From Streptomyces xanthophaeus (GTDB lineage: Bacteria; Actinomycetota; Actinomycetes; Streptomycetales; Streptomycetaceae): a DNA stretch of 64,000 bases. Where the stretch lies: assembly GCF_030440515.1 (NCBI RefSeq), contig NZ_CP076543.1:1550001-1614000 (forward strand), given 5' to 3'. The translations under genes were made by a program, and so were the position numbers. Below are positions 42,779-52,270 of this stretch, in pieces. Below the pieces are notes generated by a model. The model was not told the origin of the DNA and did no database searches. It worked only from the letters and a program-made list of their open reading frames with translations. How positions within the stretch are numbered: the first letter of the stretch is position 1; each line of letters starts with the position of its first letter.

Positions 42779-44485
42779 TCAGCGGCGGCTCTTGCGCCGC
42801 AGGGAGTCCAGCATGTCGGTGATCTCCGTCAGGCGCAGCGGCCCGGCGAGGAGGACGACGACGAGGGCCAGGGCGGCGGTTCCCGCCCCGACCGCGGCGA
42901 AGTTGCCGAACGGGTCGGCGGCGCGGGCGGCCGCGTACCCGGCGGCGGCCGCCGGCGTGCAGGCGGCCAGCAGCCGCAGGTGGGTCCGTACGGCGGTGGC
43001 GCGCCGCTGCGTACGGGTGCCCTCGCGCGGGCCGAGCCGGCGGGTGAGGGTGTAGGCGGTGACGGCGGCGCCCGCGAGGAAGGCGACGGAGGAGGCGGCG
43101 GCCATGCCGGTGACGGCCCAGCGCGGGGACAGCAGGACGTAGGCGGCGGCCGACAGTCCGGCGGTGAGCGCGGCGATGACCAGGTTGAGGAAGAAGGGGG
43201 TCCGGGTGTCGGAGAGGGCGTAGAAGCCGCGCGAGAGGACGTACTGCGCGGAGAAGGCGATCAGGCCGGGCGCGAAGGCGATGAGCATGCCCGCCATGAC
43301 CTCGATGTCGGCGGCGTCGGTGCGGCCGTACTCGAAGACGCTGCCCATCACCCAGGGGGCGAGGGCGGCGAAGAGCGCGGCGGCGGGCACGACGAGGGCG
43401 GCGCTGGAGCGCAGGGCGTAGGAGATGTCGCGGCGCACGGCGCCGAGGTCGCCCTCGGTGGCGGCCGCGCTCATCCGCGGCATGAGGGCGGTCACGAGGG
43501 AGACGGTGATGATGCCCTGCGGGACGATCCACAGCTGGTAGGCGTTGCTGTAGGCGATGTAGCCGGCACCGCCCGGGAGTCCGGCGTCCACGGCTTGCTG
43601 CCCGGTGGTGGTGGAGAGCCGGGTGACGACCCAGTAGGCGATCTGGTTGGTGAGGACGAGCATGACGGTCCAGCCCGCGTTGCGCAGGGGGCGGCCGAGG
43701 CCGCTGCCGCGCCAGTCGAAGCGCGGGCGCCAGCGGAAGCGGGCGGCGCGCAGCGAGGGGACGAGGGCGAGGGCCTGGATGACGATGCCGAGGGTGGTGC
43801 CGAGGCCGAGGAGCCGGGTCTCGGCGGCGGTGAGGCCGGGCGCCCCGTCGTGGGAGACGTAGAGGAAGAGCCCGAAGACTCCGATGATCACGACGTTGTT
43901 GAGGACCGGGGTCCACATCATCGCGCCGAACCGGCCGCGGGCGTTCAGCACCTGGCCGAGCAGGGTGAAGAGGCCGTAGAAGAGGATCTGCGGCAGGCAG
44001 TACCGGGCCAGGGCCACGGTGGTGCTCGCCTGGGCTCCGTCGTAGTCGGTGTACACCGAGACGATCAGCGGGGCGGCGAGGACCGCGACGGTGGTGAGCG
44101 CCAGGAGGGCGACGGTGCAGGCGGTGAGCAGCCGGTCGGTGTAGGCGGACCCGCCGTCCGCGTGCTCCTTGGCGGCCCGGACGAGTTCGGGTACGAAGAC
44201 GGCGTTGAGCGCGCCGCCGATGAGCAGCATGTAGATGATGTTCGGGACCGTGTTGGCGACGGCGTAGCTGTCGCCGAGGAGTTCGGTTCCCAGCGCCGCG
44301 ACGACGACGGCGGAGCGGATGAAGCCGGTGGCGCGGGAGACGATCGAACCGGCCGCCATGAGGGCGCCGCTGCGCAGTACCGAGGTCTTCCCGGCGGGCG
44401 CGCCGGCGGCTCCGGGGGCGCCGGCCGCCGTGGTGCCGGTGCCGGTGCCCGTGTCGGTGCCGCTGTCGGTTTCGGTGGCCGTCAC
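42779..44485 (-). CDS. MurJ/MviN-family lipid II flippase-like membrane protein
   Basis: About 568 residues from a GTG at 44485 whose first bases overlap the FemX stop (GTGA). 14 hydrophobic helices and the MOP-superfamily motifs (SGALMAAGSIVSRATGFIRS; NTVPNIIYMLLIGGALNAV; FVPEL) identify the MviN/MurJ group, which moves lipid-linked peptidoglycan precursors across the membrane. The N-terminus has a Thr/Gly/Asp repeat tract of about 25 residues (DNA repeat near 44420-44480). Streptomyces carry several MviN paralogues; the housekeeping copy is elsewhere in known genomes, so this one may be conditional. FemX upstream and a two-component system downstream support a cell-wall role. Confidence 0.88.
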   Translation of the reverse strand: MTATETDSGTDTGTGTGTTAAGAPGAAGAPAGKTSVLRSGALMAAGSIVSRATGFIRSAVVVAALGTELLGDSYAVANTVPNIIYMLLIGGALNAVFVPELVRAAKEHADGGSAYTDRLLTACTVALLALTTVAVLAAPLIVSVYTDYDGAQASTTVALARYCLPQILFYGLFTLLGQVLNARGRFGAMMWTPVLNNVVIIGVFGLFLYVSHDGAPGLTAAETRLLGLGTTLGIVIQALALVPSLRAARFRWRPRFDWRGSGLGRPLRNAGWTVMLVLTNQIAYWVVTRLSTTTGQQAVDAGLPGGAGYIAYSNAYQLWIVPQGIITVSLVTALMPRMSAAATEGDLGAVRRDISYALRSSAALVVPAAALFAALAPWVMGSVFEYGRTDAADIEVMAGMLIAFAPGLIAFSAQYVLSRGFYALSDTRTPFFLNLVIAALTAGLSAAAYVLLSPRWAVTGMAAASSVAFLAGAAVTAYTLTRRLGPREGTRTQRRATAVRTHLRLLAACTPAAAAGYAAARAADPFGNFAAVGAGTAALALVVVLLAGPLRLTEITDMLDSLRRKSRR

Positions 44486-45651
44486 CGGCGGGCCAGGTAG
44501 GCCTGGAACGCCTTGTAGAGCGCCGTGTTGGCGACTCCGTCCATCGGTATCTCCCACTCTCCGAGCGTCTCGACGACCTGTCCGCCGGTGCCGAGCTTCC
44601 AGCGCAGCAGCCCGAAGGAACGTTCGTCGGGGTCAAGGGTGGAGGGTACCCCGCGCATGTCGTACTCCTCCGCTCCGAGGGCGTGGGCGTCGCACATCAT
44701 GCGCCACTGCAGGGCGTTGCTGGGCCGTACCTCGCGGCGGTGGTCGGCGGAGGCGCCCGTCTGGTACCAGACCCGCTTCCCGGCGGTGATCATCGTGTGG
44801 GCGGCGAGGATCTCCCCCTGGTGAACGCCCAGGTAGAGCCGCATCCGGCCGGGCGCCTCCTCGTTGAGGACCCGGTACTGCTGCTCGTAGTACGCGAGGG
44901 AGCGGCCGAGCCGGAAGCCGTCGCGTTCCTCGGTGATGCGCAGCAGCCGGTAGAACTCGGGCAGGTCCTCGAAGGTGCCGATGACCGTCTCCACGCCGGC
45001 CTTCGTGGCCTTGCGTACGTTGCGCCGCCACTCCTGGTTGAGGCCCGCCCACACCTCGTCGAGGGTGCGGCCGGCCAGCGGCACGCGGAAGACGTGACGG
45101 GGCTGGGCGTCGCCGTCGTCCTCGCCGCCGCACCGCGTCCAGCCGCGCGTGCGCAGCCGGTCGGCGAGGGCGGCGCCCACCGGGTCGACCTCGGTGGCGA
45201 GCACGTCGGATATCTGGCGGCCCGGTCCGGAGGCGGCCTTGGCGGTGGCCGCGTCCCAGCGCCGGTAGGCGGGGGTGGGGCCGATGCGGACGGCGAAGGC
45301 GCCGGAGGAGCGCAGGTGGCGCATGAGCGGGGTCAGCCAGCGGTCGATGTGCGGATCGGACCAGTCGGCGACGGGCCCCTCGGGGAGGTAGGCGAAGTAT
45401 TTGCGGGTTCCGGGAAATTGCCGGTAGAGAACGAGACCGGCACCCTGAATCTGGCCGTCCGGATAGTGCCAGCCGACCCTTTCCGAGCGCCAAAGGTCCT
45501 TTACGCGGGCCCAGGAGGGGTACTGGAGAAAGCTCGCCCCGCCGTGGCGGGAAAGGAACGCCTGGTATTCGGAGACCGACAGGGCACGCACCCGGAGCTC
45601 CCGGTCCTGGTCATGGTTCTGCTGGGCGGGGGTCACGAGCAGTGCACACAC
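44482..45651 (-). CDS. femX: FemX/FemAB-type peptidoglycan bridge aminoacyltransferase
   Basis: 389 residues from a GTG at 45651 with AGGAAGG about 9 bases upstream. Two GNAT-like halves are visible: SFLQYPSWARVKDLWRSERVG and YFAYLPEGPVADWSD in the first, NQEWRRNVRKATKAGVE and AAHTMITAGKRVWYQTGASA in the second, ending DMRGVPSTLDPDERSFGLLRWK. Fem enzymes add amino acids from tRNA to the lipid II stem lysine or diaminopimelate; FemX supplies the first glycine of the Streptomyces bridge. It is coupled to a MurJ-like flippase, consistent with a lipid II modification and export unit. The order of genes suggests co-transcription with the two-component system. Confidence 0.9.
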   Translation of the reverse strand: MCALLVTPAQQNHDQDRELRVRALSVSEYQAFLSRHGGASFLQYPSWARVKDLWRSERVGWHYPDGQIQGAGLVLYRQFPGTRKYFAYLPEGPVADWSDPHIDRWLTPLMRHLRSSGAFAVRIGPTPAYRRWDAATAKAASGPGRQISDVLATEVDPVGAALADRLRTRGWTRCGGEDDGDAQPRHVFRVPLAGRTLDEVWAGLNQEWRRNVRKATKAGVETVIGTFEDLPEFYRLLRITEERDGFRLGRSLAYYEQQYRVLNEEAPGRMRLYLGVHQGEILAAHTMITAGKRVWYQTGASADHRREVRPSNALQWRMMCDAHALGAEEYDMRGVPSTLDPDERSFGLLRWKLGTGGQVVETLGEWEIPMDGVANTALYKAFQAYLARR

Positions 45652-45873
45652 GGCAGACGGCCTTCCTGTCGTCCTGACGGTCTCTCACAGGACTCTCACA
45701 GCCGCCCGTGACCGAAGTGCGCGGCGATTGTGACCGGATGATGACCGTTTCGCTGCGGTCGACGTCACAAGAGAAAGGACGACCTTTTCCGCGGATTGCG
45801 GAACCTAAAGTCGAGTCGTTCGCATCCTCTTTAGCGGACGTTCACCACCACCGCTCCTGGAAAGGGCCCTTCG

Positions 45874-47067
45874 TTGAGCCGTATACGCCGCACCGCCATG
45901 GCGGGCACCGCACTTCTGGCCGCCTCGCTCACCGCCTGTTCGGGCGGGAGCGACGGTGGCGGTGACGACAAGGGCAAGGCCGAGCTGAAGCCGAAGGCGC
46001 CCATGGCGGTCTCGGTGAACCTCGCGGGTGATCAGGTCAAGGCGGGCCAGCCGGTGACGGTGACCGTCGCCGAGGGCAAGCTGGCCCAGGTGAAGGTGAC
46101 CGACACCAAGGGCGCGGAGCTGCCGGGGAAGATCTCCGACGACGGGAAGACCTGGACCTCGGAGCGCAACGCCCCGCCCGGCGCGGAGTACAAGGTCGAG
46201 GCGCAGAACACCGACAGCCAGAGCGCCACCACGCAGTTCAAGACCGGCCCCGCCGACAAGGTGAACAAGGTCTCGATCAACATCACCAAGGGCAGCACGG
46301 TGGGCGTGGCGATGCCGGTGTCGCTCGTCTTCGACAACCCGGTGACGAACAAGGCCGACGTGGAGAAGCAGCTCAAGGTCACCACCTCGGACAACAGCGA
46401 GGGTTCCTGGGGCTGGATGAAGGACCACGACGGCAAGGACCGCGTCGACTGGCGGCCCAAGGACTACTGGAAGTCCGGCACGGACGTGAAGGTGGACATG
46501 CACCTGAACGGGGTGGACTCCGGCAAGGGCGGCGGGCTGTTCGCCCGCGACTACAACACCGAGTTCAAGATCGGCAAGGACCGCCGGGTCCAGGTCAGCC
46601 TCGACACGAAGAAGATGTCGGTCACCCAGGACGGCCAGGCGCTCAGGACGATCCCGATCTCGGCCGGCACTCCCGGCGGCAAGAAGGCCTCCTGGTCCGG
46701 GAAGATGGTGATCATGACCAAGGAGGGCACCATCCGAATGGACTCCCAGACGGTGGGCCTGGACAACGCCTACGACAAGATGGTCGATTACTCGATGCGG
46801 CTGACCTGGTCCGGCATGTACGCGCACGCCGCCCCGTGGAACTCCGGCAACTTCGGGCGGGCCAACAGCAGTTCCGGCTGCGTGGGGATGAGCGACGCCG
46901 ACGCCAAGGAGTTCTTCGGGCAGTCCCAGGTCGGCGACCTCTTCGAGGTGGTCGGCGAAGGCTCGAAGGGCCAGGCGCCGATCGGCAACGGTTACGGCGA
47001 GTGGAACCTGTCGTGGGACGAGTGGAAGGCGAAGAGCGCCCTGTCCGGCGCCCCGCAGAACGGCTGA
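45874..47067 (+). CDS. L,D-transpeptidase (YkuD) lipoprotein with variant active-site motif
   Basis: 397 residues from a TTG at 45874 (GGAAAGGG upstream; the start keeps the basic SRIRR segment of the signal). Lipobox SLTACSG. Two Ig-like domains (about residues 40-250) precede a YkuD domain (about 255-385). The catalytic Cys is Cys336 in SSSGCVGMS with His318 in MYAHAAPW. The common motif is SHGC; here Ser replaces the His immediately before GC. Enzymes of this type make 3-3 cross-links in peptidoglycan. It is divergent from the FemX/MurJ genes with 222 bases between, completing a wall-synthesis neighbourhood. Confidence 0.92.
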   Translation: MSRIRRTAMAGTALLAASLTACSGGSDGGGDDKGKAELKPKAPMAVSVNLAGDQVKAGQPVTVTVAEGKLAQVKVTDTKGAELPGKISDDGKTWTSERNAPPGAEYKVEAQNTDSQSATTQFKTGPADKVNKVSINITKGSTVGVAMPVSLVFDNPVTNKADVEKQLKVTTSDNSEGSWGWMKDHDGKDRVDWRPKDYWKSGTDVKVDMHLNGVDSGKGGGLFARDYNTEFKIGKDRRVQVSLDTKKMSVTQDGQALRTIPISAGTPGGKKASWSGKMVIMTKEGTIRMDSQTVGLDNAYDKMVDYSMRLTWSGMYAHAAPWNSGNFGRANSSSGCVGMSDADAKEFFGQSQVGDLFEVVGEGSKGQAPIGNGYGEWNLSWDEWKAKSALSGAPQNG

Positions 47068-47105
47068 CGGCCGGCCCGCGGGTGGTCCACCGCCCTCACC
47101 CAATC

Positions 47106-47159
47106 GTTACCAGTGCGTAACTTACCCACGGGTTACTTTCGGTAACACGCTCCCGTTAC
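47106..47159 (+). promoter_or_regulatory. Array of GTTAC/GTAAC repeats upstream of the secreted hydrolase gene
   Basis: Five copies of one pentamer in alternating orientation: GTTAC at 47106, GTAAC at 47117, GTTAC at 47132, GTAAC at 47142, GTTAC at 47155. They form two tandem inverted repeats with spacers of 6 and 5 bases. The array ends about 46 bases before the ATG of the hydrolase gene, in promoter position. No known Streptomyces box fits exactly (PhoP boxes are GTTCACC direct repeats). Confidence 0.55.
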
Positions 47160-47205
47160 CGTCGGGTCACTTTGACAATCCCGGCGCACGCGCGAGGAGC
47201 GACAG

Positions 47206-48792
47206 ATGCAACGCACCACCACCGCAGCGGCCGTGGCGACCCTGCTGGCGGCAGCCGTCCTGGGCCTGGCCCCCCATCAGGCCCAGGCGGCTCCCGCCAC
47301 CACTGCGGCAGCCGCCGCCGACGCCTCCTCGCAGCTGCGCTTCCACGACATCCCGGGATCCGGCGGAATCACCCTCAAGGGCAACGTCTTCACCCCGGCC
47401 GGGGCCGAGAGTGGCCGCAAGTACCCGCTGATCGTGCTGCCCACCAGCTGGGGCCTGCCGCAGATCGAGTACATCGCCCAGGCCAAGAAGCTCGCCGACT
47501 CCGGTTACGTCGTGGTCAGTTACACCTCCCGCGGCTTCTGGCTCTCCGGCGGCAACATCGAGGTGGCCGGCCCGCCGGACATCGCCGACGTCAGCGCCGT
47601 CATCGACTGGGCCCTCGCCAACTCCCCCGCCGACGCGGACCGCATCGGCCTCGGCGGGGTCTCGTACGCCGCCGGCATCACCTTGCTGGCCTCCGCCCAC
47701 GACCCGCGCGTCAAGGCCGTGGTCGCGATGAGCGGCTGGGCCGACCTCATCGAATCCATCTACTCCGGCCGCACCCAGCACCTCCAGGCCGCCGGAATGC
47801 TCGGCGCCGCCGGATATCTCACCGGCCGCCCCGGACCCGAACTCAAGACGCTCCTCGGCAACTTCCTCGGCTCCCGGCTGGACCAGGAGCAGCAGATGAT
47901 CGAGTGGGGCAGGAAGCGCTCGGCCTCCGAGCAGGTGGACCGGATCAACGCCAACGGCGCCGCGATCATGCTCGGCAACGCCTGGGGAGACACCATCTTC
48001 CCGCCCAACCAGTACGCGAAGTTCTACGAGCGGCTGACCGGCCCCAAGCGCCTGGAGTTCCGGCCCGGGGACCACGCCACCGCCGAGGGCACCGGCCTGC
48101 TGGGGCTGCCCAACGACACCTGGACCAACGCGCACCGCTGGTTCGACCGCTACCTCAAGGGCGAGCGCAACGGCGTCGACACCGAGGCCCCGGTGCAGAT
48201 CAAGTCCCGTAGCGACGACGGGTACGAGGGCTACGCCGACTGGAAGTCGGTCGGCTCCGGGGGCACCGAGAAGCTGGCGCTCTCCGACAGCGAGCACCTG
48301 TTCGCCAATGTCGACTCCGGCGCCAACGGCGGAATCCTCCTCCTCTCCAGCGCCCTCGACCAGTTCGTGAAGGCGCCGCCGATCGCCTCCGTCCCGCTCC
48401 TCCCCCGGGCCTTCGCGGCCGTCTGGCAGTCGGAGCGCTACGACGAGGCTCGGCGGATCCGCGGCACCGCGAAGCTGCACACGACCGTCACCCCCACCAA
48501 GGGCGACGGCACCTTCGTCGCGTACCTCTACGACGTCGGCCCGCTCGGCATCGGCAAGCTCGTCAGCAACGCCCCGTACACCTTCCACGGGAAAGCTCCC
48601 GGCCAGGCCTTCGGCGTGGACCTGGAGCTGTTCTCCACCGCGTACGACGTCCCGGCGGGCCACCGGCTCGCCCTCGTCATCGACACGGTCGACCCGCTCT
48701 ACATCGAGCACAACCCCCTCGGCGCGCAGCTGACCTTCTCCTCGCCGCGCACCGATCCCAGCTACCTGTCGGTCCCGCTGCGCGAGCAGTGA
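47206..48792 (+). CDS. Secreted CocE/NonD-family (X-Pro dipeptidyl-peptidase-like) hydrolase
   Basis: 528 residues, GAGGAG before the ATG at 47206. A Sec signal (AAAVATLLAAAVLGLAPHQAQA) predicts export. The alpha/beta hydrolase nucleophile is Ser153 in GLGGVSYAAG; the acid is in LGNAWGDTIFPP and the histidine in PGDHATAEG. A C-terminal jelly-roll-like domain (from about residue 340) is typical of the CocE/S15 family. Family members cleave X-Pro peptides, cocaine-like esters or acyl lactams. The GTTAC/GTAAC repeat array upstream suggests specific regulation. Confidence 0.9.
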   Translation: MQRTTTAAAVATLLAAAVLGLAPHQAQAAPATTAAAAADASSQLRFHDIPGSGGITLKGNVFTPAGAESGRKYPLIVLPTSWGLPQIEYIAQAKKLADSGYVVVSYTSRGFWLSGGNIEVAGPPDIADVSAVIDWALANSPADADRIGLGGVSYAAGITLLASAHDPRVKAVVAMSGWADLIESIYSGRTQHLQAAGMLGAAGYLTGRPGPELKTLLGNFLGSRLDQEQQMIEWGRKRSASEQVDRINANGAAIMLGNAWGDTIFPPNQYAKFYERLTGPKRLEFRPGDHATAEGTGLLGLPNDTWTNAHRWFDRYLKGERNGVDTEAPVQIKSRSDDGYEGYADWKSVGSGGTEKLALSDSEHLFANVDSGANGGILLLSSALDQFVKAPPIASVPLLPRAFAAVWQSERYDEARRIRGTAKLHTTVTPTKGDGTFVAYLYDVGPLGIGKLVSNAPYTFHGKAPGQAFGVDLELFSTAYDVPAGHRLALVIDTVDPLYIEHNPLGAQLTFSSPRTDPSYLSVPLREQ

Positions 48793-48796
48793 GACA

Positions 48797-48855
48797 CGGC
48801 TGCTGCCGGGGCCGGGCGCCCGGCAGCAGCCGCCGGGCGGCCCGGCACCCGGCGG
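48797..48855. terminator. Bidirectional hairpin terminator between convergent genes
   Basis: A perfect 14-base stem CGGCTGCTGCCGGG / CCCGGCAGCAGCCG with an 8-base loop (48797-48832) is followed by a second stem CCGCCGGG / CCCGGCGG (48830-48855). It fills the 76-base gap between the hydrolase gene and the convergent ABC ATPase gene. Confidence 0.8.
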
Positions 48856-48868
48856 CCGCCCGGCCCCG

Positions 48869-49612
<744 letters not shown>

Positions 49613-49630
49613 GTGCTGCCCTGCCCACTT

Positions 49631-49660
49631 GTCGGAGTCGGAGTCGGAGTCGTAGTCGGA
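49631..49660. repeat. Hexanucleotide tandem repeat upstream of the GlnQ-like gene
   Basis: Five consecutive units of GTCGGA, the fourth reading GTCGTA, lie 20-50 bases upstream of the chosen ATG, in the leader region. If translation began at 49675 they would encode alternating Ser-Asp. A short repeat at this position can vary in length by slippage and alter expression. Confidence 0.7.
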
Positions 49661-49684
49661 ATTCGGAATCGACACGCCGGGGCG

Positions 49685-50125
49685 TCAGCCCTCGGAGGCC
49701 TCGGCGTACGCCTGGCTGAGCTCGGGGGATCCGGTCATCGCCCAGGACAGGCCCGACTCGATCACGTTCAGCTCCCGGCCCGAGGCCAGCCGGATCACCG
49801 GCTGGCCGTTGGGCCACACCCGCCAGGCGGCCCCCTGAACCGTCCGGATGATCACGGTTCCGAGGTAGAAGCCGGCGTCGTTGCCGAGCCAGGGCACCGC
49901 CTCGGGATCCCGCCGCCAGCGCGGCATCAGCTGGTCCAGGGCCTCCAACGAGGCCTGGCTCTCGTCGAGTTCGAGCCCGGCCGCCCGTGCCTGGACGCGC
50001 AGCATCTCACACTCCGAGAACAACTCGGCGACGCCCTCGGGGTCGTCCGCGAGGGCGGCGGCGAGTCCCGCACCCTGTACCGTTTCGCGTCGGTTCAGCC
50101 AGTTGCCCAGGAAAGGGATGTTCAT
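49685..50125 (-). CDS. Conserved hypothetical protein
   Basis: 146 residues from the ATG at 50125 (MNIPFLGNWL). It is acidic, with a helical first half (ALADDPEGVAELFSECEMLRVQARAAG) and a beta-rich second half (GFYLGTVIIRTVQGAAWRVWPNGQPVIRL). No signal peptide, membrane helix or known catalytic motif. This type of small protein is widespread in Streptomyces and uncharacterised. It precedes the ABC ATPase on the same strand by about 70 bases. Confidence 0.78.
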   Translation of the reverse strand: MNIPFLGNWLNRRETVQGAGLAAALADDPEGVAELFSECEMLRVQARAAGLELDESQASLEALDQLMPRWRRDPEAVPWLGNDAGFYLGTVIIRTVQGAAWRVWPNGQPVIRLASGRELNVIESGLSWAMTGSPELSQAYAEASEG

Positions 50126-50220
50126 ACCGCCCAGCGTCGCACCAGGATCCGCCGCTGACCACAGGGCGCGCCTGGATCCGTCGGCCCGGATGGCACCGGC
50201 CACCGGCCACCGGCGACGGG

Positions 50221-51006
50221 CTACCGGGCGAGGTCCAGGTCCACGACGACGGGCGCGTGGTCGGACGCGCCCTTGCCCTTGCGCTCCTCGCGGTCGACGT
50301 AGGAGTCGGTCACGGCCTTCGTGAAGGCCTCGTTCCCGTAGACCAGGTCGATGCGCATGCCCTTGTTCTTGGGGAAGGCGAGCATCCGGTAGTCCCAGAA
50401 GGTGTAGGGACGGTCGTACTTCAGCGCGCGCGGGAACACGTCCGAGAGCCCGGCGGCGCGCAGCGCCTCCAGGGCGGCCCGCTCGGCAGGGGTGACATGG
50501 GTGAGGCCCGCGAAGACGGCCGGGTCGTAGACGTCCTCGTCGGTCGGGGCCACGTTGAAGTCGCCGAGCACCGCGAACGGCAGCGGACCGGCCGCCTCCT
50601 CGGCGATGGCCGTGGTCAGGGCGCGGAACCAGTCCAGCTTGTAGCCGTAGTGGTCGTGCTCGACCTCGCGCCCGTTGGGCACGTACACCGACCAGACCCG
50701 GACCCCGCCGCAGGTGGCGGAGATCGCGCGGGGTTCCTGGACGCCCTCGTAGTCGGGTCCGCCGGGCAGCCCGAGGACCACGTCCTCCAGGCCGACCTTG
50801 GAGAGCAGGGCCACGCCGTTCCAGCGGCCGGTGGCGTTGACCGCCGATTCGTAGCCCAGCTCACGCAGCTCGTCGTACGGGAACTGCTCCGCCGAGCACT
50901 TGGTCTCCTGGATGCACAGGACATCCGTACCGGAGCTCTCCAGCCAGGCCAGCAGGCGCGGCAGCCGGGCGGTGATGGAGTTGACGTTGAAGGTGGCGAT
51001 ACGCAT
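50221..51006 (-). CDS. xth: Exodeoxyribonuclease III
   Basis: 261 residues. The exonuclease-endonuclease-phosphatase fold has all motifs: RIATFNVNSI, CIQETKCS (catalytic Glu), LGDFNVAPTDEDVYD, YTFWDYR, and the final SDHAPVVVDL histidine. The enzyme cleaves at abasic sites and degrades 3' ends in base excision repair. It follows the metallo-beta-lactamase-fold gene on the same strand by 30 bases. Confidence 0.95.
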   Translation of the reverse strand: MRIATFNVNSITARLPRLLAWLESSGTDVLCIQETKCSAEQFPYDELRELGYESAVNATGRWNGVALLSKVGLEDVVLGLPGGPDYEGVQEPRAISATCGGVRVWSVYVPNGREVEHDHYGYKLDWFRALTTAIAEEAAGPLPFAVLGDFNVAPTDEDVYDPAVFAGLTHVTPAERAALEALRAAGLSDVFPRALKYDRPYTFWDYRMLAFPKNKGMRIDLVYGNEAFTKAVTDSYVDREERKGKGASDHAPVVVDLDLAR

Positions 51007-51036
51007 ACCTGCCAACCTACCGCCCGGCACCGACAG

Positions 51037-51669
51037 TCACAGTTCGGCGGAGTCCCCCGCGGTGAGTCGCCCGTGGTCGGTGCCCCCGAGGGCGTCCAGG
51101 GCGTGGTCGTAGATCGGCCGGGCGATGTCGGAGAGGTAGGCGTCGTGGATGTCCAGGGCCCGGCGCGGCTTGACCTCGCGGAGGTAGTCGATCACCTCCG
51201 AGACCTTGTTCCAGGGTGCGTGCACCGGGAGCATCAGGGTCTCGACGGGCACACCGGGCACGGTCAGCGCGTCCCCGGGGTGGAAGAGGGAACCTTCCAC
51301 GAGATAGCCGACGTTCGTGACGCGCGGGATGTCCGGGTGGACCACCGCGTGCAGCTCGCCGTGGACCTGGACCTCGAACCCGGCCGCGGTGAAGGCGTCG
51401 CCGTGGCCGACGGTGTGCACCCGGCCCGGATAGGCGGGGGCGAGCTTCTCGGCGACGCTGCGCAGGGTCCACAGCTCGACCGCCGGATCGGCGTCGAGGG
51501 CGGCCCGCAGCCGGCCCTCCTCGAAGTGGTCGGGGTGTTCGTGCGTGACCAGCAGGGCGTCCGCCCCCAGTCCCGCGTCCGGTTCGCTGAAGGCGCCCGG
51601 GTCGATGACGAGCGTGCGCCCGTCCTTCTCCAACTGGACGCAGGAATGCAGCCGCTTGGTGAGCTTCAT
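51037..51669 (-). CDS. MBL-fold metallo-hydrolase (UlaG-like)
   Basis: 210 residues. The metallo-beta-lactamase metal motif is THEHPDHFEE with later ligands in HGELHAVVH, LFHPGDAL and LMLPVHAPWN. The short form resembles UlaG-type and putative Zn-dependent hydrolases whose substrates are mostly unknown. It is upstream of xth on the same strand and may be co-transcribed. Confidence 0.9.
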   Translation of the reverse strand: MKLTKRLHSCVQLEKDGRTLVIDPGAFSEPDAGLGADALLVTHEHPDHFEEGRLRAALDADPAVELWTLRSVAEKLAPAYPGRVHTVGHGDAFTAAGFEVQVHGELHAVVHPDIPRVTNVGYLVEGSLFHPGDALTVPGVPVETLMLPVHAPWNKVSEVIDYLREVKPRRALDIHDAYLSDIARPIYDHALDALGGTDHGRLTAGDSAEL

Positions 51670-51679
51670 GATCCCAAGG

Positions 51680-52270
51680 CTAGGGGGTGGTGGAGGAGAC
51701 GACGTAGACCTTGGAGACCTTGGGATCGGTGAGGTCGACGGTGATGTCCCGGGTGGGCCGGGGGTCGTCCTGTTCGAGGGTGGTGCCGAGCCATGAGGTC
51801 TCCGGCTTCCAGTGCCAGCCGGCGATCGAGGTGTCGTGCGCGGAGACCGAGACGCCGGGGGTCAGGTCCTCCCGGCTGATGCCGAGGGAGGACAGGAAGC
51901 CGTCCAGGTCCGGCGGGGTGACCGCGAACTGGACGTACAGCCGGCTGGTGCGCCAGTTGTTGGTCTCCAGGAACCCGACACGCCAGGCCTTGTCCGGGAC
52001 CGGTACCTCGTAGATGCTGCGCTGCACCTTGGAGGGCCAGCCGGGGCGCACCTTGGACGCGCCGATCTTGGCTGCCTTGTCGCGGCCGCTCTCGCGGCTC
52101 TGCTGGGTGGAGATCGCCAGGTAGCCCGCGGGTACGCCGACCAGCAGCAGGATGATGATCGCGGTGATCCAGCGGCGCTTGACGACGTGCCTGCGGTCCT
52201 CGGCGGTGGGCGCCGGGGTGCTTTCGGCGTCGGGGGCGGAGGCCTGGTGGGGCAGGGTGGGCGGGTTCAC
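51680..52270 (-). CDS. Membrane-anchored protein at the end of the sugar ABC/ROK operon
   Basis: 196 residues from a GTG at 52270 overlapping the ROK stop as GTGA. A Pro/Ala-rich cytoplasmic N-terminus (about 1-30) is followed by one membrane helix (WITAIIILLLVGVPAGYLAI, about 34-54) and an extracytoplasmic domain (KVRPGWPSKVQRSIYEVPVP; TSWLGTTLEQDDP). I do not recognise the family. Tight coupling suggests it belongs to the operon's function or merely rides with it. Confidence 0.8.
   Translation of the reverse strand: MNPPTLPHQASAPDAESTPAPTAEDRRHVVKRRWITAIIILLLVGVPAGYLAISTQQSRESGRDKAAKIGASKVRPGWPSKVQRSIYEVPVPDKAWRVGFLETNNWRTSRLYVQFAVTPPDLDGFLSSLGISREDLTPGVSVSAHDTSIAGWHWKPETSWLGTTLEQDDPRPTRDITVDLTDPKVSKVYVVSSTTP

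Noticed and set aside
45800..45825. GGAACC sequence before the L,D-transpeptidase as a possible SigE-type promoter
   Set aside because: The -35-like GGAACC is present but no acceptable -10 element lies at the expected spacing, so it was not listed.
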